Of a stretch of DNA of 64,000 nucleotides, positions 47,001 through 56,561 are shown one piece after another; positions within the stretch are counted from its first letter, which is position 1; every line of letters starts with the position of its first letter. Position numbers and translations under genes: made by a program. This stretch comes from Chondrosia reniformis (taxonomy: Eukaryota; Porifera; Demospongiae; Chondrillida; Chondrillidae), in the NCBI GenBank assembly GCA_947172415.1, contig OX359192.1, forward strand, positions 8,429,401 through 8,493,400, read 5' to 3'. The notes beneath the pieces are model-generated. The model did no database searches, was not told where the DNA came from, and saw nothing but the letters and a program-made list of their open reading frames with translations.

Positions 47001-49878
47001 AGAGAACAAATCTCAATTTCCTCCTACAAACAAATCTGATAATGTAAACAGTCACATGACTGTCATGTGTAGGCTCACCTGAGTCATGTTGTGTTGCTCA
47101 GTGCTTCGGGAGCAGTCCACCAGAGGGACCAGAGTTATCAGGGAGGCAATCAAGTGGGAGGAGGACTGGAGTGGAAAGGGGAGGGGCTGCCTGAGAGAGC
47201 AGGGCATGCATTGCAATACCTGGACTTACAAGTGTCTTTTGGAAGTCATTTGGATCAATACCAGGCAGACAAGAGGTTAACAAGGAGAATAAGTGGAACC
47301 GTCCTTCTGGAAAGTTCTGTGTATCCCCCAGGAGGGGTCTGGCTACTTCAGACATGCACCTGAGTGTGGCATGGAGCTGGTGGGGCTCTGTGAGGGTCCC
47401 AAAGGCTGCATACATCCTTCACAGGGGTGGAGCAGATTACATCACCATGTCAACATAAATATGGCAGATGTGTGGTGTTGCATATACTTACATTTCAAGA
47501 AGATATGGAAGCAGCTTTTGAGGCCTGAGAAGTGCGAGGTTGTGGCAGCAGGGCACGGCGTACTGTGGTCCCAGTTTGCTGAACATGCACTGCTTCACTG
47601 CAGGAAGAACACAATCAACAAACTTATCAATGTCCTCCTCAGTGAGCTTGAACTTGTCGGGGACAGGAGGCATCCAAGTGTCCTTGAACGAGTGGCGTTC
47701 TCTGGGAGACAGAGATAGTGAGAGATAGTGTGTTTGTGTGTGCTGGAGATACTGTGTGTGTGTGTGTGTGTGTACCATACCGGTGTAGTCGGTCTACAAA
47801 CTCTGATATGAGACTACTGAGGAACATCTCCAATATCGCCTGCACACATATTGCAAAACATTGTATAGGAAAGACATGTATATCCCTTTCATGAACACTA
47901 ACTGTGTGGTATCCAAAGTTTGACGGATGGTAGAATGACTCTAGAGATATCATTAGTTGACTGAGGTACTCTTGGGTCATGAAAGTGCCACCCTGGGGGT
48001 GGGGGGTGGGGGGGAGCATTAGACAGACATGCCAGTTAGCATGTTGAATACCTTACCAGCATGTTCACAATCAGTCCTGGAATCTGATTGGTTGCTATGG
48101 AGTACCCACCAAAATGGGAACTGACAGAGTTGCCAAGTGGTAGAGCAAAACTTTTGAGAATGAAACTAAATATCTGCAAAAGAAGAAAAGAGAGGTCAAA
48201 CTGAAGCTGTAATGTCTACTGGATGTCACAAGCAGGTTTCCTGTAACTAACGTTCTTCAAGTGAGGGTTCCAGTCCACATAACCGAGTGCATCCCAAGCA
48301 AGACAGGCAAAGAGACCAACCCAACTCTACACAGAGGAGGGGAGGGGGAGGGGGAGTGGCAGTAGGGAGGAAGGGGGAGTGGCAGTAGGGAGGAAGGGGA
48401 GTGGAGAAGAAGGTAAAGGATTACAAACAGCATTAAGTTAAGGTACAGCTATTGGCATACGACGCAAGAAAGGTGACATCACACACCATTGAATCAGTTT
48501 CCTTGGTGAGCCATATGTCTATGAACTCGTCAAACCACAGCCTATGCAGTGAGAAAACAGAACATGGAACAGAGCTCTAACCAACCATAGCAGTAAGTCA
48601 CTTGAATCCTCTGTGGTGGTCTTCAGGCAGGGTGAGCACTGGGAGGAACTTTGTGATAAACTCAACCGCTGTGAACATGGCTGTGTCATAAGCACAGAAC
48701 ATTGGCCTGAACTCGTCCAGTATCTCTTGAGTGCTCTCAATTGGGAAATAGCTATATACAAAGGAGGAGGGTGTGGTCATGAGTGGAGGAGGGTGTGGTC
48801 ATGAGTGGAGGAGGGCGTGGTCATGAGTGGAGGAGGGCGTGGTCATGAGTGGAGGAGGGCGTGGCTATGAGTGGAGGAGGGTGTGGTCATGAGTGGAGGA
48901 GGGTGTGGTCATGAGTGGAGGAGGGTGTGGTCATGAGTAGAGGAGGGTGTGATTAAGAGGGCAGGAGTGAAGGCATTAAAACAAATGCAATACCTAGGTT
49001 AAATAATGCAGTAACTCACTAACTGACAAAGGAGCCCAGTTTGGCTAGTGCAGTGTCCATGTTCCTGGAGGTACAAAGAGCAAGGTCTCACATACAACAT
49101 TCACACTACTACACATTAAGGGGAATCACCTTGGATAGTTGTTCATATCATTTAACTCCACCTTATTTGTAAACACTTCCTTGAAGAGTTTATATACAGG
49201 TCTCCATGGCAACACAAGATCCTGTCTTGATAAAAGTCTTCTCTTCCTAAAGACACCATTTTGGTTACTATGGTTACAGGACACCCCAGGTACATACTGC
49301 ACTTACTTGAGCAAGGCTATTAAGAGTTGAACAACAATGTTTGCATGCTTGAGATTAATCCGACAAGATGTAAGCAACTCAAAGACTATCTTTATTAACA
49401 GAACGTGATCTTCTTTACTGAACATCAAACTGTACATTTTAATGAAGCTACATCAGAAATCAGATATATGCATGTAGGTATCGGGAGGTGCACCTGGGAC
49501 AGAGACAGGTATCGGGAGGTGCACCTGGGACAGAGACAGGTATCGGGAGGTGCACCTGGGACAGAGACAGGTATCGGGAGGTGCACCTGGGACAGAGACA
49601 GATATCGGGAGGTGCACCTGGGACAGAGACAGATATCGGGAGGTGCACCTGGGACAGAGACAGATATCGGGAGGTGTATGTGGCATGTACTTGTGTAGCT
49701 GGTGAATCCATAGAACAACACCAGGGTAGACCATCTCCCTCATTTGAATGGCTTGAGAAAGATTCAGCTTGATCTCCTGCAGCTTGTCATTCGCTTCCTT
49801 TTCAATCTGGTCCGAATAGGGAAAGTGTCTGTTGTGCCAGAAGGTGTGCTGATATTTCTGATTCCATGCGACAGCCAT
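38060..49878 (-). CDS. PSME4: Proteasome activator complex subunit 4 (PA200/Blm10)
   Basis: Giant HEAT-repeat protein that caps the 20S proteasome; in mammals it favours acetylated histones and acts in DNA repair and sperm maturation. Several dozen small exons match human PSME4 in order: [20 protein letters not shown] (start exon, 49878), [181 protein letters not shown] and the terminal [20 protein letters not shown] ... ISPSYYA at 38060. The C-terminal Tyr-Tyr-Ala that docks into the 20S alpha ring is kept. Start fits the human N-terminal helix. Introns are short but many are filled with minisatellites; one donor site is duplicated near 41440. Confidence 0.95.
38288..38395. repeat. Interspersed ~105-base repeat, copy 2
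   Basis: Second copy of the family at 20193 and 56993, in a 3' intron of PSME4. Shares GAAGACTCTTGTATCCTC, TCCAAAGCTCTCACTAGG and TTTAGTTCCCTATAGGCC. Confidence 0.7.
39050..39140. repeat. Short minisatellite, PSME4 intron
   Basis: Four to five units of about 24 bases around CCCTCTACATAGGGGCGGCC. Confidence 0.75.
40743..40818. repeat. Short minisatellite, PSME4 intron
   Basis: GACAGGAAGGAAGGACG-type units (about 16-18 bases), four to five copies. Confidence 0.8.
41401..41552 (-). repeat. 76-base tandem duplication spanning a PSME4 splice donor
   Basis: Two copies (starting 41401 and 41477) differing at a few bases. On the minus strand each contains the end of an exon (TTTGGCTTCTATTG then TGGCCAAAG) and the intron start GTGAGGACC. 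The right-hand copy is the one contiguous with the upstream exon ([11 protein letters not shown]); joining there reads WPKEFKRF as in the family. The other is a decoy donor 76 bases into the intron. Confidence 0.8.
41735..41832. repeat. Purine-rich minisatellite, PSME4 intron
   Basis: Irregular GGAGTGGGAGAGGAGTGGAG-type units, strongly G+A on the plus strand. Confidence 0.7.
43645..43937. repeat. 15-base minisatellite, PSME4 intron
   Basis: About 19 units of CCCCTATGGCACACA and variants (CCATGG, GTACACA, GAGACA). Produces long spurious frames on both strands. Confidence 0.9.
44117..44190. repeat. Short G-rich minisatellite, PSME4 intron
   Basis: Three to four units of GTGTGGGGGTGGGGTCAGGT. 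Confidence 0.8.
44550..45072. repeat. 15-base minisatellite, about 34 units, PSME4 intron
   Basis: Units of GGAGATGTGATGGGT, GGAGAGGTGATGGGT and GGAGATGTGGTGGGT mixed over about 520 bases, the largest array in this gene. The unit is a multiple of three, hence the long open frames on both strands, which are not genes. Confidence 0.92.
45600..45740. repeat. Minisatellite, PSME4 intron
   Basis: Degenerate units around GGAGGTGTGGTCTCACTA / GGGGCGTGGTTCTACTCT, about seven copies. Confidence 0.8.
48325..48405. repeat. Short purine-rich minisatellite, PSME4 intron
   Basis: GGGGGAGTGGCAGTAGGGAG-type units, three to four copies. Confidence 0.75.
48765..48955. repeat. 22-base minisatellite, PSME4 intron
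   Basis: About eight units of GTGGAGGAGGGCGTGGTCAT plus GA, with T/C variation in GGGTGTGG versus GGGCGTGG. Confidence 0.88.
49477..49680. repeat. 31-base minisatellite, PSME4 intron 1
   Basis: Six to seven units of TATCGGGAGGTGCACCTGGG followed by ACAGAGACAGG, beside the first exon. Confidence 0.9.
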
Positions 49879-50134
49879 GATTTAACAATTTATATGATTT
49901 AATAGGCTATAGAAATATACAAATGATCATCTTTCATCTTCATCCCAGTAACTAAAAATTGTATGTAATTGGTTTATTATTCGTAACTACTGCAAGAAGC
50001 TTTGAATAGTTCGGTGGAAAATGATACATATACCATAATATCTCTGTCAAACGCAATATAATTACCGTATTTAACGTTATTAACTGGTAGCGACTCACGT
50101 GTCAGTTCTGTGATGTGTCCACCAGTCTAGGAGG

Positions 50135-50344
50135 ATGGCACAACGTGGTTTGCAGGCGTTTGGAACTTCAGTCAGTAACTACAATGTCGAGCGAGCAAGC
50201 AATCGAAAGTATCATTGAGTATACAACTCAGCACATTGCACGACACAATTTCATATAGTATTGCATATACGCCTATGTATTCTGTATTAATGTTAACATA
50301 ATGGATTCCTTAGGAGAGACACTAGTACTCCGAAGAGGATCTAA
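50135..50344 (+). CDS. Possible two-exon micro-gene, 34 residues
   Basis: Exon 1 50135-50208 and exon 2 50314-50344, joined over a 105-base GT-AG intron in phase 2, give a basic peptide of 34 residues beginning MAQRGLQAFGTSVSNYN and ending TPKRI. It is divergent from PSME4 with 256 bases between starts. No family recognised. The only support is a clean ATG, consistent splice sites and position at a likely bidirectional promoter; it could equally be a non-coding promoter transcript or chance. Confidence 0.3.
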
Positions 50345-50598
50345 ATAGATGGGGTGAATTCAAGTTTGCAAACTAATTTCAAGTTTCTGTTTTAATGTGG
50401 TTCTTCCAAAGAAAGAATAAAATCAAATTCTTCTACAAACAGAAAGAAATATACAGATCATGTGAACAATCTATTATATTCCTATAGAGAGCATGCATAG
50501 ACATGAGTAATCTAAAACTCCAATATCTATATACTATGTCTATTCTACAGTAAAAGTCCTATAGGGAACATACATACAATATATACATCACATGAATG

Positions 50599-53500
50599 TC
50601 ACATGACTGTACCCCTTGTGACAGGTTGAACTGAGAGCCTTGCCCTAGTGAACAGCGCCATCTCCTTAAGCTCCCCACCTCTCTTGCTGTGCTCCTGTTA
50701 GGAAGGAGGAAGAGGAACCAACAGTCATTAGCTGTTAGGAGGAGGGAGAGGAACCAACAGTCATTAGCTGTTGGGAGGAGGAAGAGGAACCAACAGTCAT
50801 TAGCTGTTAGGAGGAGGGAGAGGAACCAACAGTCATTAGCTGTTGGGAGGAGGAAGAGGAACCAACAGTCATTAGCTGTTAGGAGGAGGGAGAGGAACCA
50901 ACAGTCATAGATGTTGGGAGGAAGAAGAGGAACCAACAGGCTGTGGGATGAGGTAGCTGGCTCTCTAGTTAGCACACTTGGACACACCTGATAGATCTCC
51001 TTTAGTTCTGATAAACGAATATATCTTTTTGTTTTTCTGACAAACCTGACATCAACCTAAAGCACAGGACATGGTCACATGACATGTTATCGGTCACATG
51101 ACATGCTAGTGGTCACATGACATGCTAGTGGTCACATGACATGCTAGTGGTCACATGACATGCTAGTGGTCACATGACATGCTAGTGGTCACATGACATG
51201 CTAGTGGCCACATGACATGCTAGTGGTCACATGTGGTCACATGACATGCTAGTGGTCACGTGGTCACATGACATGCTAGTGGCCACATGACATGCTAGTG
51301 GTCACATGTGGTCACATGACATGCTAGTGGTCATATGTGGTCACATGACAGGTCAAAAGACAATTTGGCACAATAATAGGACTCACCATAAACCACTTTG
51401 GGTCAGACTTTTTGCTTTTCCTGCAAAATTCAAGTGGCTGATTTATAACATGTTAAAACAAGATTTGCCCATGTTTGCATGCTAATTAAATTGCTGTATG
51501 TAGACACTCCAAAAAAGGAGCACCATACAATTGTAAAGTTAAACAAGATACAATTACTAACAAACCTCAAATTGAACTAATTATGAGCATACAGCAAAAA
51601 ATATTACCCTAATGTGACAATATTAGTGTCAACTAAAATGGATATTTATTACATTTTTGAGGAAAAGACCGCTGCAATGTATATAACATTACACTAGCAA
51701 TGTTGCTAAAATTGGACAACTTAAGGAATTGATAGACTCTTTGTGCATAGAGAAGCATGCAATCAACTTACGGATCAAAATGAGGATCTTTTCTGTTAAA
51801 TTGAGTATCATCCACATAGGCCGCTCTGCTAATCTGACAAGAGCATACAGGGCAATCACAAAACACTACTGGTGCACCTCACAAAACACTACTGGTGCAC
51901 CTCACAGAACACTACTGGTGCACCTCACAGAACACTACTGGTGCATTTCACGGAAACACTACTGGTGCACCTCACAGAACACTACTGGTGCATTTCACAG
52001 AACACTACTGGTGCACCTCACAGAACACTACTGGTGCAGCTCTCAAAACACTTATGCTTATGGAAGGTGGTCATACTCCTAGTTCTGTATGATAATTGGA
52101 TGGAAGGTGTACGACATTAGAGATGCAGGGGCACTTTGTAGTGCTAATTTGTTAAGAGTTGGGTTATTAGATGACTGGCTATCCTCTTATTGCACTATCA
52201 CTGCTCATCCAGATGTCATTGTCATGTACTTCAAAGGAAGAAGATCTAAAGGGTAAACTAATTCTATTGGCGTTTCAATCACAGATTATCTGGTGCTCAT
52301 AACTATATGTAACCCAAATACAAGATAGAGGGTTATATAACCTGCTGTAGAGGTTGTGTTCATGCAACACACCTCCACGATACCGGCAATACCCGGCTCC
52401 TTGCAATTGCTGTGATAGAAGAAGGCTTGATCGCCAATTTGCATTTCCTTCATCAAATTTCTAGCCTAGATAGATGAAACATTTTCATAGTTATTATTCT
52501 TTGGAAATCCATTGGCCTTAATTGAGATTTAACTTGAATAGTGGTTGATGGATTACATGATAAAGAGAAAGCTATCAATCTTGAATCGGCTGGTATTCTA
52601 TTGATAAGATATACTAATTATGCACAAGTCTAGTCAATCAGGAAGATATCTTTTCCAAATTAATAGTCAAATTTGTTGTAGAGGCAATCAAAATTGCATA
52701 AAAAGATTGTGCACAATAATTAGATAAATTATTATTATTAAGTAAGTTAATTCAAGATAAGAATTCAAAGACAAAACAGGAAATCCTGTGGACATTATCA
52801 ATTACAGTAATATACACATGGGATGGGGGTGGGGTGGGTAATATACACATGGGATGGGGGTGGGGTCATTGGGTGTGGTTAGAAGGACAATGGAATGGAT
52901 AGTCACACAAAGTGTTTATCAGGCTGAGAGAGTGTGTAAGTGTGAGTGAGAGAGAAGAAGAGAATTGACAATGTTAGAACTTCTCAGTCTGTGAGGACAT
53001 TGAAAGCTTGCCTGATAATTTCTGACCCCATCCCAACAAGAAGTCATATCTGGAGAAGCTCTTAGGTCATCGATACTAAACTACAAAGGAGGCACAGAGA
53101 GATAGAGAGAATGTGAGTGGGTGGGGAGATCTCAGCTGATGAGAAACAGAAATTAACTTCTTCAACATACATGCAAACTGAAAGGAGAGTTGACATGAAT
53201 GGGATTCAAGAAGTACTCAGAGGTGACGAGTTAGGGAATCATTAGTTGGCATATGTTAAATGAATATATCCTCAAGAAATAAGTGTAGTTCACAGTCAAC
53301 ATACCTTTACGTCCACTCCATTTACCAGACGGGTTTCCGGCTCAGATTTCATTAACCAGTATTTCTGCAATAAAGTTAAGAGCTAACCATATTCACCGTA
53401 CCACTGGAACAACTAAATCTAGATGTAGTTCATGTAGACAGACATACCTGCTGGACTGAGGGATTTTCCAAGGAGTCAAGTTCTACATGAGAGAGATTGG

Positions 53501-54687
53501 TCAAAGTGTGGAATCAAGTGAATGTATTATATGACATAAACAAGGTAATACTATAGGAGACACTAGAGGATCAAGTTTACAGGTTCCAGTACCAATTTAT
53601 GGGTAAACATTCTCAGGTGTCTAATATATACAACTTTGATCTTCATCTTTATTACCTCCTCCTGCATTTTTAAGACTCTCAATAGTCCTAAAGTGATGTA
53701 GGACAGGGAGGCTATGGAGATTCAGTCAAATCTCTAGGGACTCCATAATATCAATGAAAATTCTTGAAGATGTGTTTCAGGAATCTTTGGGATGGTACAT
53801 CCTTCAACTTTTGAGCGTTTAAAGAAGAAGGAATCCTTATTCTATTGTTCCAGGAATGTTTAAATTTAGCAAACATTTTCATAATTGATTACATCATTTG
53901 ATGACTAAATGAACAATGTCAACTTGGCCAACTATTCTGATTTATTGATTGCATTCCTTTGAGCTAAGGTATGTGTCTTGTTCCTGACCCTTTATGGGCT
54001 CAACTCATTCAAAAATATAAGTATATATACTCAAAAGGGCTTGTAAGAGGAAAGGACAAAAAGATTGCCATAATGGCACATTCTTTGTTATTGCTTATGC
54101 AAGTTCTACTGAAATGACTGGTCGTGGAGTACCTAACATTGCCCAACACCAAATGCTACTCAAGCATTCTCACTAAGTGAAGTGAAAATTCTTCCTAAAT
54201 TAGCAATGCAGGATATTTGTGACTTTTCCTATGGTTAGTTACTGATGAATATAGAGTCAGCACATCATAAAAAATTTATTTTCGAATTGTCTTGAAACTA
54301 AATGAATTTAATATGCTCTTTCTTTCTGAAACAGGTAATGGGGAATGTTTATATTATGTTAGCCTAAACAATTCAGACTGTTGCAGGCAATCCAGTGTGT
54401 CCATAACATAATTGACACTTGTATGGATTGATGAAGACATTATTTGCTTTAATTTGTCTCTGCTCTAAAGAGGCTAATATTCGGTTGCTAACTAGCTAGC
54501 TATCACTATCAAATGTGATTTTTAGTTGACCCTTGAACCATGATGTTGACGGAGATTATCTATATAGTCAGCCAAACGTCACAAGTCATGTACCCTCGGT
54601 TGCTAGCTTTCTCCTTTTGCCATTTGAAGCCTTCCCGCCATTCCCACTTAAGCTTCTTGAACTCGAGCCAGACGTTCTTTTCGCCAT
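50599..54687 (-). CDS. THYN1: Thymocyte nuclear protein 1, EVE-domain protein
   Basis: Small nuclear protein whose EVE/PUA-like fold is thought to bind modified nucleic-acid bases. Exon 1 (54687, [12 protein letters not shown]) gives a Ser/Lys-rich tail with KRRK, a likely nuclear signal. The EVE domain is spread over small exons: [20 protein letters not shown] (53310-53370), [20 protein letters not shown] (52995-53080), [20 protein letters not shown] (52375-52470), [18 protein letters not shown] (51775-51845), KSDPKWFMV (51385-51420), [18 protein letters not shown] (50985-51058) and [14 protein letters not shown] (50600-50695). All match human THYN1 in order; the protein stops shortly after, lacking the last residues of the human one. 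The intron after ...VRNYQ begins GC (CAG then GCAAGC), a GC-AG intron. Three introns contain minisatellites. Confidence 0.92.
50700..50940. repeat. Minisatellite, THYN1 intron
   Basis: Six to seven units of about 36 bases containing GAGGAACCAACAGTCATTAG and CTGTTAGGAGGAGG, alternating TTAGGAGGAGGGA and TTGGGAGGAGGAA variants. Spurious frames on both strands. Confidence 0.9.
51070..51350. repeat. 19-base minisatellite of E-box-like units, THYN1 intron
   Basis: About 14 units of GGTCACATGACATGCTAGT. Each holds TCACATGA, an E-box of the type bound by MiT/TFE and USF bHLH-zipper factors, so this is a tandem array of potential sites; binding is not shown by sequence. Confidence 0.88.
51855..52045. 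repeat. 23-base minisatellite, THYN1 intron
   Basis: About eight units of AACACTACTGGTGCACCTCAC(A) with CATTTCAC variants. Confidence 0.88.
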
Positions 54688-55145
54688 TTTACTGCAAAAA
54701 GCCCGCACACACACACACATTATAGCTACGTACCGCAGCGGAAGCCATCCCTGGTAAAGAGTAAAGATACTATTCAGTCAATGTATTGCATACCATACAC
54801 AGTTTGTTAATGTCTGATACGGCTTCAGTCACTGCTAATTCCTCGCTCCGTCATTAAAAACGACTGCTTCTTATAAGGCTACCCTCCGATAGAGTCACGT
54901 CCTCTATCATGCAGATCTCGAGTTCCGCGCGTGACTATTCACAAGGTTAGAAATCCCTTACGGGGTACATATGCATTGCATCAGATTGACATTTGAAGGT
55001 GAATAATTTGTTGAAACGGATGAGAACTCACAGAGTTCCTTATAATTGGGGGGAAGGGGAGGGGGCAGATACAAAGTAATAAATTAAAAAAGACACTTAA
55101 ACAGGAAACATATAGAAACTTGTCAATGTGGAAAGTGGTCATTGT
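54688..55145. other. Gap between THYN1 start and coiled-coil gene 3' end
   Basis: About 460 bases with a CA run near 54706-54720 and a CpG-containing stretch near 54890-54935, consistent with the THYN1 promoter. No gene seen. Confidence 0.45.
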
Positions 55146-56048
55146 TCAGTGGTCCAAAACATTTGTGCTGCAAGAGGATGAGACTGAAGAATAGGAACTG
55201 TTACTTCTGATGCTTTGTCTGCTACTGCGACTGGCAACACCAACGGACAAAAAGCTTTTTTGTGATTTTGAATCATTTAAGAGAGATTCTTGAGAATTGG
55301 TCTTTGGAATGATGTCAAATTCATTGTACACTTTTGATGCAAAGCTTTGAAGTAGATTTCCAGCCTTTGACCAAGTATTTTTCATTTCTTTGTTTTCTTC
55401 TTCTAGCTTAACACGCTTTTCTTTTTCCTGTAAAAGAAAACCAATAAAGCCAATAATTACAGGGTATAAATCTTGTTAGTCAATTAGCACATTATTGATA
55501 AGTTAGGACCATCAATTTGCAGAATTAGTACATTCACTATGCAGGTGATACTGAATGGACATTCAATAGTGTTTAACACATATATCCGGCTGGGGGCTTA
55601 TACAAATGGACGGAGTAGTTCATGTGAATGTACATTGATCTAATGCAGTTCCCTTACCACTTGAAGATCGCTTTCCATAGTGTTCAGTTTTTTTTCTAGA
55701 ATTTCAATCTTCTCAAGTAATAAGATTGTCTTGGCTACAACGTCATCGGATTGTAGTGAGGATTTGGAGCTTCCCTGCAGAGATAGAGCGCAAGAGATGT
55801 AAAGACTATACATTGATACTAAAACAACTAGTTAATCTGACAGTTAAATACATGCACTTATTACAGTTGATATTATAGAAGCGTACCTTGCTCTTTACGC
55901 GTCGTCTACTCTCATCAGCGATTGCGACTGTCTGCCTTTGAGATGCAAGGTCCATATCTAAATCGTCTGCGCTGTCAGAGAAATAACCTTCGCTAGTAAC
56001 AGGACTCTTTTCACAGTTGGATATTCTGATACTGTTCTGTAATGACAT
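55146..56048 (-). CDS. Small coiled-coil protein, family not recognised
   Basis: Three exons in phase: 56048 to about 55887 (starts MSLQNSIRISNCEKS), about 55774-55660, and about 55428-55146. About 187 residues. The N-terminal third is acidic with EGYFSDSADDLDMDLA; a predicted helix or coiled coil spans about 55-115 (LLLEKIEILEKKLNTME then EKEKRVKLEEENKEM); the tail is Ser-rich with many potential phosphosites (SRSSRQSIRSNSSYSS) and ends NVLDH. No catalytic motif. The first ATG in frame was taken as start. Confidence 0.7.
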
Positions 56049-56561
56049 GACACGAACAACAGTAGTAATGTGGTCACTCTTAAACTTTGCGAGTTTCAAC
56101 CTACGCGCCTTATATACCCGCAGAGCTACCGTTACTGTCTGTATGACGTCACTATAAAAGTCTCGTCTGCGACGAAAATGTATTATATCTAATCGCCTAG
56201 TTCCATTATCAATTTTAATATGATTATCTATAATTTCGAAGTTTCATGCTTAGCGGTTGCTATGCCCTTGCTCTATGTTAACGTAGCTCTACCAGCCTTA
56301 AGTTCATTTTCATCAAAAGTGTTGCATTGAAATTGAGTTGTTCTACTGCAGATTCTCTATGCATGCTCTAGTATAAATAAGACATTCACTCAGTATTTTG
56401 TAATTCTATAATACAAAATGTACACAATAAAAGATTGAGTTTAATGAAAATACCTGATAATAAAATATACCTTATAGAACATACTATGGATTACCAGTTC
56501 ACATACAGATTGTCTTCGAAGTTTAGTAAAATTGCAAGAAATTTAAGAGTTTATTTCATAA

